This document shows positions 1-10,481 of a stretch of DNA of 61,316 nucleotides, in pieces. The notes beneath the pieces were generated by a model, which saw only the letters and a list, made by a program, of their open reading frames with translations, searched no databases and was not told the DNA's origin. Location of the stretch: the NCBI GenBank assembly GCA_009379955.1, contig WHST01000025.1:1-61316 (forward strand), in the 5' to 3' direction. This DNA comes from Streptosporangiales bacterium. Lineage in GTDB: Bacteria > Actinomycetota > Actinomycetes > Streptosporangiales > WHST01. Every line of letters begins with the position of its first letter. Position 1 is the first letter of the stretch. The position numbers and the translations under genes are program-made.

Positions 1-117
1 CCAGGCGACAACCGGGCCACCGCCCTACCCCCCACCCCGCAAACACCTCAACCACACCCCACAACACCCCACCACGGCCACACCACCACCCCACGTGAAC
101 AATCGAGGTTAACGTGA
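1..117 (+). other. C-rich leading segment, possibly the 3' end of a truncated gene
   Basis: The first 117 bases are strikingly C/A-rich on the plus strand. Frame 1 stays open to a TGA at 115-117 and would encode a Pro/Thr/His-rich tail; frame 2 is also open to a TAA at 110-112. This could be the low-complexity C-terminus of a gene that begins before the window, or simply non-coding DNA. A strong hairpin follows at 119-164, which fits a gene end. There is no recognisable domain. Confidence 0.2.
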
Positions 118-118
118 T

Positions 119-164
119 CAACGTGGACTTCACCTCGTGCAGGGACGAGGTGAAGTCCACGTTG
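119..164. terminator. 20-bp perfect hairpin (GTGGACTTCACCTCGT family, copy 1)
   Basis: The arms at 119-138 and 145-164 pair perfectly around a 6-base loop. The arm core is the same as in the hairpin at 24790-24831, so this is a repeated element. It lies 12 bases beyond the stop codon of the minus-strand gene ending at 176 and just after the possible plus-strand stop at 117, so it probably acts as a bidirectional terminator. No U-tract follows, as is usual in high-GC actinobacteria. Confidence 0.6.
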
Positions 165-175
165 GTGAGGTGGAG

Positions 176-1357
176 CTAGCTGTGATGTCCAGCCAGCTCG
201 CGTTCGAGCGGGGTGCGGAAGCGCGGCGTGGGGCGGACGTCGCCCATCCAGTCGGCGAGCCGCGCGGCCGCGGCCTCCACCGCGGTCCCGGCCTCGGTGC
301 CGACGTCCTCGAGGAGCCGGGTCGCGACCACGCCGTCGGCGCGGTGGGCCCACCCGCCGACGATCCTGCCGTCACACCAGATCGTGGGGCCGATGTTGCC
401 CGCTCTGTCGAAGAGCGCCGCGCGGTGCGGGCCGAGGAACCAGTCTCGCCGGGTCCATCCCATGCCGGTGGGGTCGAGTGCGGGGAGCAACGCGATCCAT
501 GGGTCCGGCGCATCGACGGGCTCGAGGTCGTCCGCGAGGAGGTGGCCCGTGCCGTCCGCGCTCTCGACCTCGACGGTGCCGGCGGCGGCGAGGGCCCGCT
601 TCGTCTCTGCCACGGTCCAGCCGGCCCACCACTTGAGGTCGTCGGCCGGCGCGGGACCGTAGGCGTGCAACCACTGGCGCGCGAGCTCGGCCTGCGCGGT
701 GTCGGTGGCGAGGTCGGGGATGCCGCCGGGGAGCCACGACTCCGCCGGCGCCCAGTGGTACTGGGTGCTCAGCCACGACCCCCGGGGCCGGCCGCGCACG
801 ATGCGGCCGTCGGCGGCGAGCAGGAAGAGCACCCGCGTCGACGCGTTGACCTCGCCCTGCCACCTGCCCTGGCCGACGACGATCCTGCGTGCGAGCTCCG
901 GGACGTCGGACGAGAGCGCGGCGGCCGTCGCCTCGCCCCTGGCGGCGAGCGCTTCCACGGTGGCGCGCTCGACGCCGGCGAGCCACCTCTCCGGGCGGGT
1001 GGTGAACCCCGACTGCGTCACGAACGTGAGCAGCTTGGTGCGCTCCCTGCGCGCCACCGTGCGCGTGCACGCCGCCTGGACCACGGGCACGAGCGGAGCG
1101 GGCACGACGAAGACCGTGCGCCGCATACCGAGCATCCGGACGACGGAGCGTTCGTCGTAGAGTGCGTGCTCGATCGACGCGACCGTGGCGCCGTCGAGCC
1201 GCGCCGCCGCCGACAGGTAGACCGACGCGGGATCCGTCGCGTGCAGGGCGAGCACCGCCGTGGCGGCGTCGGCCGCCGTCGTGCCCGCCCGTCCGGGAGC
1301 GAGCCGGTGCCGGAGCCCCAGCCTGGCCCTACGCTCGGACCGGTCGATCACCCGCAT
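176..1357 (-). CDS. winged-helix DNA-binding protein, AlkZ/YcaQ-like (HTH_42 family)
   Basis: The 393-aa product fits the HTH_42 (PF06224) family, which includes AlkZ and YcaQ DNA glycosylases that remove bulky or cross-linked alkylated bases. The family's tandem winged-helix layout and C-terminal domain are covered at normal length. The N-terminal region where AlkZ proteins carry a QxQ followed by DP reads H39-A-T41-D-P here, so the usual catalytic glutamines are missing. Glycosylase activity is therefore uncertain. The start overlaps the 3' end of the upstream transporter gene by 29 bases, which suggests a shared transcript with translational coupling. Family assignment is by recognition of sequence pattern; function is inferred. 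Confidence 0.75.
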   Translation of the reverse strand: MRVIDRSERRARLGLRHRLAPGRAGTTAADAATAVLALHATDPASVYLSAAARLDGATVASIEHALYDERSVVRMLGMRRTVFVVPAPLVPVVQAACTRTVARRERTKLLTFVTQSGFTTRPERWLAGVERATVEALAARGEATAAALSSDVPELARRIVVGQGRWQGEVNASTRVLFLLAADGRIVRGRPRGSWLSTQYHWAPAESWLPGGIPDLATDTAQAELARQWLHAYGPAPADDLKWWAGWTVAETKRALAAAGTVEVESADGTGHLLADDLEPVDAPDPWIALLPALDPTGMGWTRRDWFLGPHRAALFDRAGNIGPTIWCDGRIVGGWAHRADGVVATRLLEDVGTEAGTAVEAAAARLADWMGDVRPTPRFRTPLERELAGHHS

Positions 1358-2513
1358 CGGTCGCCCTTCGTCGTCGCAGGCGCGGTCGCTCCGGCATGTG
1401 GAAGTCGATGATCTTGGCCGTGATCATGTTGTTGACCACGGCGACGAGCGGCACCGCGATCACGGCCCCGAAGATGCCCGCGATGAGGCTGCCCGCGGTG
1501 ACCGACAGCAGGACGGCGAGCGGGTGGACGCGCACGGCGCGGCTCATCACGATCGGCTGGAGCACGTGTCCCTCGGCCTGGACGGCGAGGAGGATCACCC
1601 CCAGCACGATCACTGCAACGATCGGGCCCTGCGACACCAGTGTCAGCCCGACGGCGAGGGTTCCCGTGATCGCGAGACCGAGGAGCGGCACGAACGCACC
1701 GAGGAACACCAGCACGCCGACGGGGACGGCGAGAGGCACCCCGGCCACCAGGAGGGTGACGGTGACGGCGACGGCGTCGGTGAGCGCGATGACGATGGTG
1801 CCGCGCACATAGTGCCCGATGGTGCGCCATGCGACCTCGCCCGCCTCGTTCATCCGTGCGCGCGACGCGCTCGGGAGCCGCTTGGTGAACCAGCTCCACA
1901 TGCCGTTGCCGTCGAGCAGCAGGAAGAACGTGCAGAACGCGGCGAGCGCGATGCCACCGACGAGCTCGACGGTCGTGCCGAGGCCGGCGACCGCGCCGGT
2001 CGCGATGCGGTTGCGGTTCTCGTTGATCGCGTCGCCGAGCTGCGAGGTCAGCTGGTTCACCTGGTCGGCGTCGATTCGAAGGGGGCCCTCGGCGAGCCAG
2101 GTCTCGGTCTGCTCGACGACGTCCTTGACCTGCTGGGTGAGCGCGGCGGCGTTGCTGTTCACCTGGGTGCCGACGAAGACGCCGAGGCCGGCGAGCACCG
2201 CGAGGCCGAGCACGAAGACGATCGTCGTCGACAGCAGGCGCGGGACGCCGTGGCGGTTGAGCGCGGCGACGAACGGGTACAGCAGCGCCGTGACGAGCAG
2301 TCCGATGACGAACGCGATCGCGACGACCTTGACGTGGTAAAGAAGCCACATCACGACACCGACGAACGCGATGACGACGATCAGCCGCCAGGCCCAGTCG
2401 CTCATCACACGCAGTGCCCAGGGCGCTCGTGCCGGCGGCTCGGGCGGCTCGGGCGGCGGTGCGGGTGCCGCTGGTGGAGGAAGACGCCTCGCGCGCCGTC
2501 CGAACAGCCTCAT
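1329..2513 (-). CDS. AI-2E family transporter (PerM-like membrane protein)
   Basis: This 394-aa integral membrane protein has a Pro-rich N-terminus and paired helices near residues 40-90. A soluble segment follows, rich in Q/N/T (about 105-165), and then five or more helices to the C-terminus. This is the standard AI-2E/TqsA/PerM architecture, whose members export autoinducer-2, sodium or unknown small molecules; substrate cannot be told from sequence. I chose the ATG at 2513 because the much longer upstream reading frame is only the antisense shadow of the neighbouring peptidase. The gene runs divergently from that peptidase and overlaps the 5' end of the downstream HTH_42 gene. Confidence 0.85.
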   Translation of the reverse strand: MRLFGRRARRLPPPAAPAPPPEPPEPPARAPWALRVMSDWAWRLIVVIAFVGVVMWLLYHVKVVAIAFVIGLLVTALLYPFVAALNRHGVPRLLSTTIVFVLGLAVLAGLGVFVGTQVNSNAAALTQQVKDVVEQTETWLAEGPLRIDADQVNQLTSQLGDAINENRNRIATGAVAGLGTTVELVGGIALAAFCTFFLLLDGNGMWSWFTKRLPSASRARMNEAGEVAWRTIGHYVRGTIVIALTDAVAVTVTLLVAGVPLAVPVGVLVFLGAFVPLLGLAITGTLAVGLTLVSQGPIVAVIVLGVILLAVQAEGHVLQPIVMSRAVRVHPLAVLLSVTAGSLIAGIFGAVIAVPLVAVVNNMITAKIIDFHMPERPRLRRRRATDAGDRPVRA

Positions 2514-2660
2514 GGGTCCCCCTCGGGTGCGGGTGCCGACCGATTCGACTAGAAGGTAGCCGTTCGCGCAGGGCGGGGACCGGCACCTCGCGACGTGTTG
2601 CGACAATCCTCCGGACGGCGCGGGGGGACCGCGTGTCGGCACGCGGACGGGAGACGTCGA

Positions 2661-4244
2661 GTGAGCCGGATCAGAGTGGGTGCGGCAGGCGCGCTGCTGG
2701 TGGCGGCGGTCGTCGTGCCGGCGGTCCCGGCGCACGGAGTGCACGCCCAGGCGGCACCGGAGATCGACTGGACCGGCCCGTGCGACTACGCGGACACGCT
2801 GGAGTGCGGCACCCTCCAGGTGCCCCTCGACCACGCCAGGCCGGCGGGCGACAGGATCACCCTCGCGGTCGAGCGGCATCTGGCGACCGGTTCGGGCGCG
2901 AAGCTCGGCAGCATCCTCGTCAACGCCGGTGGACCGGGCGCCGCCGGACTCACGTTCTCCGCCGACGTCGCCAGGCGGCTCGGTCCGCGGGTGGCCGAGC
3001 GGTACGACATCGTCTCGTTCGCGCCGCGCGGGGTCGGCCCGAGCAACCCGATCCAGTGCTTCGCCGACGACGCGGCGTACGAGTCGGCCTGGGGCGGGGT
3101 GCAGGACGTCCCGCTGTCGAAGGAGGAGCAGGACCGTTCGCTCGACGCCGCGGTCGAGGAGGCCACCACGTGCCGCGACAACCAGCTCGAGCTGCTGCAG
3201 CAGATGAGCACCCTCGACGTCGCCCGTGACCTCGACCTGCTGCGCCAGGCGGTCGGCGACGAGAAGCTCAACTACGCCGGCTACTCGTACGGCACCATGC
3301 TCGGTGCGGTCTACGCGAACGTCTTCTCGCAGCGGGTGGGGCGGTTCATCCTCGACGGCCCGGTCGACCCGGCCGCACGTGTCAGCCAGCGGGTGGAGAA
3401 CAAGCGGGCGCGGGCCGAGGGCTTCGAGATCGCGCTCGACGGGTTCCTCGCAGCGTGCGCCGAGCTGGGTGCACCGACGTGCGCGTTCGCCGCGGGCGAC
3501 CTCACCCCCGCGCAGAAGTTCGCCCGGCTGCGCGACGAGCTGCGCAAGGGCCCGGTCCAGGCGGGCTCGGGCGAGTGGATCACGATCTCGACCATGACGA
3601 ACGCCGTCGGCGGCGTCCTCTACAGCCGGGCCGACCTGGCCGAGGCAGCGGCCGGGCTCGAGGAGATGTACGGCATCGTCTTCGGCGCGCAGGCGCGGGC
3701 GGAGAGCACGCGCACTCTGCGGCTGCCGTCGATCACGGACGTCGACCCGAGGCTCGACCAGGTTCCGGGCACGCGCACGACGCCGGGCGACGCGTACGGC
3801 TACAACGGCAGCGACAGCTTCTTCGCCGTCAACTGCGCCGACACTCGGATGCCCCGCAACCGCGCGGAGTACCCGCGCATCGCCACGTCGTACGAGCTGA
3901 CAGCGCCGACGTTCGGCACGGGGGAGGCCTTCAGCGAGGCCACGTGCGGCTTCTGGCCTGACGTCCGCGACCGCTACACCGGCCCCTGGAACACCACGAC
4001 GGCCACCCCGATCCTCATCGTCGGCCAGACGCACGACCCCGCGACTCCGTACAGCATGGCGCAGCGGATGGAGCGGCAGCTCGGCAACGCGCGGCTGCTG
4101 ACCGTCGACGGGTTCGGGCACTGCTCGCAGGACAGCAGGTGCGCGCAGGCGGCCCAGGCCGAGTACCTGCTGACCGGCGCGCTCCCCGCGCCCGGCGCCC
4201 GCTGCGACCAGGACCTCGGTCCGCTCGACGGCCCCGCGACCTGA
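2661..4244 (+). CDS. secreted alpha/beta-hydrolase, SlpD/tripeptidyl aminopeptidase type
   Basis: The 527-aa exported hydrolase resembles Streptomyces SlpD/SlpE and tripeptidyl aminopeptidases, which cleave short peptides from N-termini outside the cell. An N-terminal signal peptide (SRIRVGAAGALLVAAVVV) is followed by an Ala-rich cleavage region. The nucleophile elbow is GYSYG; the acid lies in GQTHDPATP and the catalytic His in GFGHCSQ, the last within the TAP-like C-terminal domain. Several Cys pairs fit an extracellular disulfide-bonded enzyme. I chose GTG 2661, preceded by GGAG at good spacing, over an open extension from 2595. The exact substrate is unknown. Confidence 0.85.
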   Translation: MSRIRVGAAGALLVAAVVVPAVPAHGVHAQAAPEIDWTGPCDYADTLECGTLQVPLDHARPAGDRITLAVERHLATGSGAKLGSILVNAGGPGAAGLTFSADVARRLGPRVAERYDIVSFAPRGVGPSNPIQCFADDAAYESAWGGVQDVPLSKEEQDRSLDAAVEEATTCRDNQLELLQQMSTLDVARDLDLLRQAVGDEKLNYAGYSYGTMLGAVYANVFSQRVGRFILDGPVDPAARVSQRVENKRARAEGFEIALDGFLAACAELGAPTCAFAAGDLTPAQKFARLRDELRKGPVQAGSGEWITISTMTNAVGGVLYSRADLAEAAAGLEEMYGIVFGAQARAESTRTLRLPSITDVDPRLDQVPGTRTTPGDAYGYNGSDSFFAVNCADTRMPRNRAEYPRIATSYELTAPTFGTGEAFSEATCGFWPDVRDRYTGPWNTTTATPILIVGQTHDPATPYSMAQRMERQLGNARLLTVDGFGHCSQDSRCAQAAQAEYLLTGALPAPGARCDQDLGPLDGPAT

Positions 4245-4323
4245 GCACGCCACAGCCGGACCCGTGAGGCCACCAGGCCGGAGTAGGCCCCGCGCGCTCC
4301 CGGTCGTCGTCTACTGTCGGGGT

Positions 4324-5235
4324 GTGCAACGGTCTCGGCGGGTGTTCACCCTCCTGTTCGCGGCGGTCGTGCAGGCGACCGCGCTCGTCGCGCTGCACTG
4401 GGTCTTCGTCACCAGGGTCCGAGGCCAGTACGCCGACGCGATGTCGCTCGCCGGTGCGAGCATCGGCTTCCGGCACATCGACGACCTCGTCTACGGCGTG
4501 CTCGACGTCGTCTCGGTCGCCACAGTGATCGCCGGCATCGTGCTGATCGGCGTCGTCGCGCTGGTGCGCCGGCGGTTCGTGCTGGCGGCCGCGACCGCGA
4601 TCCTGGTCGTCGGCGCCAACGTCACGACCCAGGTGCTCAAACGGTTCGTGCTCGACCGTCCCGATCTGGTCGACCTGTACCCCGGTGACGTGGTCGGCAG
4701 CGCCAGCAACACGATGCCGAGCGGGCACACGACGGTCGCGATGTCCGTCGCCGTCGCCTTCGTCCTCGTCGTGCCGTCCAGGGTCCGTGGCCTCGTGGCC
4801 GTGCTGGCGACCGGGTACGCCGCCGTCACCGGTGTCGGCACGCTCGCCGCGCGCTGGCACCGGCCGAGCGACGTCGTGGCCGCCTGCTGCGTCGTGGGAC
4901 TGTGGGCGGCGCTCGTCGGGGCGTTCGCCGTCGCGAAGAAGGTGCCGCGCCGCACCGCACGCGACTCCGCCGGTCGCGTCGTCCCGCTCCTCGCCGTGGT
5001 CGGGGTGCTGCTGCTCGCCGCCGGCGCCGGCTGTCTCGCCCTGACCTGGCTGACCGGTCCCGGCGACCTCGGCCGTACCGAGCACTTCGTCGCGTACGCC
5101 GGCGGCGCCGCGGGGATCGCCGGGGCGTGCGCCGTGGTGATGGCCGGGGTGCTCGCGTTCGCGCCCTGGCTGGCGCCGGAACCTGCCCGCCCAGCGGCGA
5201 AGACCCAGGCGCGCCGCGACCGGGTCGCCGGCTGA
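4324..5235 (+). CDS. PAP2 family membrane phosphatase
   Basis: The roughly 303-aa membrane protein has about six predicted helices and the three PAP2 motifs in order: KRFVLDRP, PSGHTT and ARWHRPSD. The catalytic His lies in the third motif and the second holds the PSGH loop. PAP2 enzymes dephosphorylate lipid or isoprenoid phosphates such as phosphatidic acid or undecaprenyl pyrophosphate at the membrane. A C-terminal extension adds two further helices. The GTG at 4324 gives a start directly before the first membrane segment; an upstream in-frame extension to 4264 has no good ribosome site. The substrate is not predictable. Confidence 0.8.
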   Translation: MQRSRRVFTLLFAAVVQATALVALHWVFVTRVRGQYADAMSLAGASIGFRHIDDLVYGVLDVVSVATVIAGIVLIGVVALVRRRFVLAAATAILVVGANVTTQVLKRFVLDRPDLVDLYPGDVVGSASNTMPSGHTTVAMSVAVAFVLVVPSRVRGLVAVLATGYAAVTGVGTLAARWHRPSDVVAACCVVGLWAALVGAFAVAKKVPRRTARDSAGRVVPLLAVVGVLLLAAGAGCLALTWLTGPGDLGRTEHFVAYAGGAAGIAGACAVVMAGVLAFAPWLAPEPARPAAKTQARRDRVAG

Positions 5236-5312
5236 CGGGCGCCCACGCTTCGCCGTGTCGGCAGTCATTTCCTCCAACGACTTCGCTGGCCTGTTGTGAC
5301 CAGTTCCAATGA

Positions 5313-7106
<1,794 letters not shown>

Positions 7107-7135
7107 CGGCGCCCCGTTCCTCACCCGAACACGTT

Positions 7136-7173
7136 GCTGGGTGGTTGCCGGAGAGGACCGGCAACCACCCAGC
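7136..7173. terminator. perfect 16-bp hairpin between convergent kinase and regulator genes
   Basis: Arms 7136-7151 and 7158-7173 are perfectly complementary with a 6-base loop. The hairpin sits 29 bases past the kinase stop and about 100 bases past the regulator stop, so it can serve as a bidirectional terminator. Its sequence is unrelated to the GTGAGGG palindromes seen elsewhere in the window. Confidence 0.75.
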
Positions 7174-7274
7174 ACCCCCGTGTCCCCGCTACTACAGGCC
7201 GCTTGACGCCCCCAAGACGATCGGCCTTGCGTCAATTGGACGTCACCCGGACCGGCGACGCAGAGAGCACTAGG

Positions 7275-7958
7275 TCATTTCTCGGGGGGACCTTGGTCCC
7301 CGGCTCCGGGGCCCCGGTCGATCCGCAGCCGCGTCGCCAAGATCGCGGCCTGGGTCCTGCGCTGGAGCCCGAGCTTGGTGAAGATGCTCGAGATGTAGTT
7401 CTTCACGGTCTTCTCGGCGAGGAAGAGCCGGTGTCCGATGGCGCGGTTGGTGAGTCCCTCGCCGATCAGCTCGAGCACCTGGCGCTCCTGCTTGGTGAGC
7501 CGCTCGAGCGGGTCACGGTGCGCGGCGTCGGCTCGCAGCCGGTCGAGCAGCCGTGCCGTAGCGGTGGGGTCGAGGAGCGACCGCCCGCCGGCGACCGTGC
7601 GGACGGCGTCGACGATGCCGGTGCCCCGCACCTCCTTCAGCAGGTAGCCGGCTGCGCCGGCGAGCACCGCCTGGAGCAGCGCCTCGTCGTCGGCGAACGA
7701 GGTGAGCATGAGGCACACGAGGCTCGGCGCCTGGTTGCGGAGCTCGCGGCAGACGGTCACGCCGTCGCCGTCGGGCAGCCGCACGTCGAGGATCGCGACG
7801 TGCGGGCGGGTGGCCACCGCGCCGGCGATCGCCTCCGCCGCCGTGCCGGCTTCGCCGACCACCTCGATGTCGGGCTGGTCGGAGAGCATGGCGCGGATGC
7901 CCTGCCGCACGACCTCGTGGTCGTCGAGCAGGTAGACGCGGATGGGGGCTTCCTGCAC
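7275..7958 (-). CDS. NarL/LuxR-family response regulator, DevR/DosR-like
   Basis: The 227-aa regulator has an N-terminal receiver domain with the acidic pair D12/D13, phosphoacceptor D58 in AILDVRLPDGDG and a Lys in LLKEV. A C-terminal LuxR-type helix-turn-helix follows (LTKQERQVLELIGEGLTNR, then LAEKTVKNYISSIFTKLG). This layout matches DevR/DosR, the dormancy or hypoxia regulator. It is convergent with the DevS-like kinase. Two GGGAC-N4-GYCYC boxes lie in its own upstream region, which suggests autoregulation and control of the divergent flavoprotein gene. The C-terminal tail is Gly/Pro-rich and slightly longer than usual. Confidence 0.87.
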   Translation of the reverse strand: MQEAPIRVYLLDDHEVVRQGIRAMLSDQPDIEVVGEAGTAAEAIAGAVATRPHVAILDVRLPDGDGVTVCRELRNQAPSLVCLMLTSFADDEALLQAVLAGAAGYLLKEVRGTGIVDAVRTVAGGRSLLDPTATARLLDRLRADAAHRDPLERLTKQERQVLELIGEGLTNRAIGHRLFLAEKTVKNYISSIFTKLGLQRRTQAAILATRLRIDRGPGAGDQGPPEK

Positions 7959-7993
7959 ACCGCAACCGTACCGGCGGGCGTCCGACCGGGCCA

Positions 7994-8007
7994 GGGACCA
8001 ACGTCTC
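7994..8007. promoter_or_regulatory. DevR-like box 1
   Basis: The sequence GGGACCAACGTCTC is an imperfect inverted repeat with the GGGAC-N4-GTCYC layout of DosR/DevR boxes. It lies 36 bases upstream of the response regulator start. Confidence 0.45.
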
Positions 8008-8060
8008 GTGCGCCTGACACCGATCGCCGGGCGACTGCTTGGCAGACGACACGCTGAGCG

Positions 8061-8074
8061 GGGACCTTCGCCCC
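8061..8074. promoter_or_regulatory. DevR-like box 2
   Basis: The sequence GGGACCTTCGCCCC closely fits the actinobacterial DosR/DevR consensus core (GGGAC, four bases, then GTCCC with one change). It lies 59 bases upstream of the flavoprotein start at 8133 and its centre is 67 bases from box 1, so both divergent genes could respond to the DevR-like regulator. Confidence 0.5.
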
Positions 8075-8132
8075 TGGGCAGGTGCGATCCAGCACGCCAG
8101 CGTGGTCGGCAACGGTCACCAAGGGGGCAGAT

Positions 8133-8594
8133 ATGCAGGATTCGCCCGGGCTCCTGTGCCTTGAGCCCGCGGAATGCTTGCGTCTGCTCGACACTGTCAG
8201 GATCGGTCGCATCGTCTACACCGATCGTGCCCTGCCCGCGGTGCTGCCCGTGACGTTCGTCGTGCGCGGTGGCGACCTGATGATCCGCACCGGTCCCGAA
8301 CGCAGGCTCGCCGCGGCCACCGACACCGTGGTCGCGTTCGAGGCCGACGAGTTCGACGACGCCGGCCGGCGCGGCTGGAGCGTCACCGCCGTGGGACGCG
8401 CGATCGCGGTGACCGACCCGGCGGAACGCGCGGAGATATCAGCCCTGCCGCTGCCCGCCTGGGCTCCCGCGGCGCAGAGCACGTACCTCAGGATCGAGAT
8501 CGAGCTGCTGAACGGTCACCGCATCGAGAGCATCGAGGCACCGGAGACCGCGCCGTGCACCGACGGCACCGGCCCCGCGGCGGAGCCCTCCTGA
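8133..8594 (+). CDS. pyridoxamine 5'-phosphate oxidase-like flavin-binding protein
   Basis: The 153-aa split-barrel protein belongs to the PNPOx-like superfamily, common in DosR-type regulons, where members bind FMN or F420. Recognisable elements are the N-terminal helix ECLRLLDTVRIGRIVY, the barrel segment LPVTFVVRGGDLMIRTG, and GWSVTAVGRA, a hallmark of the actinobacterial subgroup. The ATG at 8133 follows AAGGGGG. A DevR-like box sits in its promoter region, so induction by low oxygen or redox stress together with the neighbouring two-component system is a reasonable inference. The substrate is unknown. Confidence 0.8.
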   Translation: MQDSPGLLCLEPAECLRLLDTVRIGRIVYTDRALPAVLPVTFVVRGGDLMIRTGPERRLAAATDTVVAFEADEFDDAGRRGWSVTAVGRAIAVTDPAERAEISALPLPAWAPAAQSTYLRIEIELLNGHRIESIEAPETAPCTDGTGPAAEPS

Positions 8595-8609
8595 CCCGGG
8601 CCTGCTCCC

Positions 8610-9581
8610 TCAGTGGGGGCGGGGGACGGCGACCACGTCGTACGGGGTCGTCGGTTCCGGTGGGGTGGTGAAGCGCGCGTTGGGCAGGTAGAGGCGGCCG
8701 CCGAACGAGGCCACCGTCGTCGGGACGTCGAAGCGCGGGTCGGTGACGCGGCGGTCGACCCGAGCAGTGGTGCCGTGGTGGTCCAGGCGAAGCACGGCGA
8801 TCTGGTTGGCGCGGTTCTGCACCGCGTACAGGGTGTGTCCGTGGCGGAGGAGCCCGTCGCCCATGAGCAGCGACTCGCCGCCGAGGTCCACCGCCCTCGT
8901 CCGGCCGGTCCTCGGGTCGACCCGGAACAGCAGGCCGGTGTTGGACTGGACGATCAGCAGCCCGCGTCCGTCCGGGGTGGTGACGATGCCGTTGGCGTTG
9001 ACCACGTCGGGCGCGTACGCGATGTCACCGGACAGCGGGAGGCGGTCGACCTCGGCGGGACGCGGCAGCCGACCGTGGCGGCCGAGAGGGAGCCGGTACA
9101 GGACCGGGTTGGTCGAGTCGGTGAACCACGCGGCGTCACGGGTGAGCACCACGTCGTTGACGAAGCTCGCTCCGGTCGCGAGCCGGTAGCTCGCCAGCAG
9201 CCGCCCGCTGCGGCCGTCGATCACCCGGGCGTCACCGCCGGAGCCGCCGGCCACGAAGAGGCGGCCGCGGGGGTCGGTCTTCATGCCGAGCGACGGCGTG
9301 CCGGGACCGTCGGCGATCACCGTGCCGCGGCCGGTGACGAGGCTGGCGCGGTAGACGGAGCCGTCGGCGCGGGAGCCGAAGTAGGCGACGGGGCCCGGGC
9401 CGATCGCGATGCCCTCGGGCTGGAAGCCGTCGGGGAGCGGGAACGTGGCGGGGAACGTCCGCCCGTGCGCGGTCCGTTCACGATCCCCGTCGTCGAGGGT
9501 CGACGCCCCCACCGACCCGACAGGTACGGTCGCCAGCGCGAGGCCGGCGACGACGGCGCTGAACAGTCTCTTCGTCCGCAT
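8610..9581 (-). CDS. secreted SMP-30/NHL-type beta-propeller protein
   Basis: The 323-aa product starts with a signal peptide (MRTKRLFSAVVAGLALATVP) ending near GASTLDD. Repeated beta-propeller blades follow, similar to SMP-30/gluconolactonase or NHL proteins (for example GIAIGPGPVAYFGSRADG, GMKTDPRGRLFVAGG, NANGIVTTPDGRGLLIVQ). Members are calcium-dependent lactonases or extracellular scaffolds; the metal ligands cannot be assigned with confidence. The ATG at 9581 has a GGAG ribosome site, whereas the frame's upstream extension does not. It is convergent with the flavoprotein gene, with only 15 bases between stops. Confidence 0.7.
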   Translation of the reverse strand: MRTKRLFSAVVAGLALATVPVGSVGASTLDDGDRERTAHGRTFPATFPLPDGFQPEGIAIGPGPVAYFGSRADGSVYRASLVTGRGTVIADGPGTPSLGMKTDPRGRLFVAGGSGGDARVIDGRSGRLLASYRLATGASFVNDVVLTRDAAWFTDSTNPVLYRLPLGRHGRLPRPAEVDRLPLSGDIAYAPDVVNANGIVTTPDGRGLLIVQSNTGLLFRVDPRTGRTRAVDLGGESLLMGDGLLRHGHTLYAVQNRANQIAVLRLDHHGTTARVDRRVTDPRFDVPTTVASFGGRLYLPNARFTTPPEPTTPYDVVAVPRPH

Positions 9582-9663
9582 GAGTGTCTCCTCGAAGAGC
9601 GGGTTCACCTCAAGGTACGGAGAACGGCGCCTGCCGGTTCAGCCGAGGCGGGAGGTGACGCGC

Positions 9664-10434
9664 TCAGTGGGCGATCCAGCCGCCGTCGACACGCAGTGTC
9701 GTGCCCGTGACGTAGCGGGACGCGTCGCTCGCCAGGTAGACCACCGCGCCGCCGAGCTCCGCGGGGGTGCCGATCCTGCCCTGCGGGATCTCGCCCAGGA
9801 TCCGCTCGCCCCACCTGCTCGCCACGAGGCCGGACGACAGGTCGGTGTCGAAGTAGCCGGGCGCGAGCGCGTTGACGCGGACGCCGCGGTCGGCCCACTC
9901 GACGGCCAGCACGCGGGTGAGGGCCTCGAGCGCGCCCTTGCTCGCGGCGTACGCGGCGATCCTGGGGAACCCCGCTGTGCCGTGCACCGAGGTGATGTTG
10001 ACGATGCTGCCGCCGCCGGTGGGGAGCATCAGCCGCCCGGCGGCGCGGCAGCAGTAGAAGGCGCCGTCGAGGTTGACGTCGAGCACGTCGGACCACTCGT
10101 CGTCGGTGACCTGTTCGGTGCGCGTGAACGTCGGGCTGATGCCCGCGCAGTTGACGAGGACGTCGAGACGGCCGTACGCCTCGACCACGCGGTCGGCGGC
10201 GCCGTCGACGGTGGCCGCGTCGGCGACCGAGCCGGGGAGCGTGAGCACCTCGTGGTCGTCCGCGGCGAGCTCCTTCGCGAGCGACTCGAGGTCGGCGACC
10301 GTACGCGAGGTGACGGCGATCGTCGCACCGGCCGTGGCCAGGGCGGTCGCCATCGCACGGCCGAGACCCTTGCCGGCCCCGGTGACCCACGCGACCTTGC
10401 CGGTCAGGTCGAAGTCGCTCGGGATGCTCGTCAC
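9664..10434 (-). CDS. SDR-family oxidoreductase (a)
   Basis: This classical short-chain dehydrogenase of 256 aa uses NAD(P)H for alcohol/ketone interconversion. It shows TGAGKGLG for cofactor binding, NCAG, the catalytic Ser in NITSVHG, the YAASK active-site motif and the C-terminal VTGTTLRVDGG found in FabG-like enzymes. I chose GTG 10434 with an AGGAGG site. The frame stays open upstream through the 109-bp repeat, but that repeat evolves without coding constraint and should not be counted as protein. This is the last gene of the minus-strand catabolic operon; the repeat separates it from the acyl-CoA synthetase gene. Confidence 0.85.
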   Translation of the reverse strand: MTSIPSDFDLTGKVAWVTGAGKGLGRAMATALATAGATIAVTSRTVADLESLAKELAADDHEVLTLPGSVADAATVDGAADRVVEAYGRLDVLVNCAGISPTFTRTEQVTDDEWSDVLDVNLDGAFYCCRAAGRLMLPTGGGSIVNITSVHGTAGFPRIAAYAASKGALEALTRVLAVEWADRGVRVNALAPGYFDTDLSSGLVASRWGERILGEIPQGRIGTPAELGGAVVYLASDASRYVTGTTLRVDGGWIAH

Positions 10435-10481
10435 GGCTGGCCGACCTCCTCGGCGTCGGCGTCCACCGTACGGTACGCCCG

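Noticed and set aside
48-353. Arg/Gly-rich minus-strand reading frame at the window start
   Set aside because: It crosses the hairpin and the AlkZ-like gene in another frame and has the Arg-rich composition typical of GC-rich shadow frames.
1329-4253. A 974-codon minus-strand reading frame
   Set aside because: Only its last 394 codons resemble a protein family (AI-2E transporter). The rest is antisense to the secreted peptidase, whose codon use and motifs are clear.
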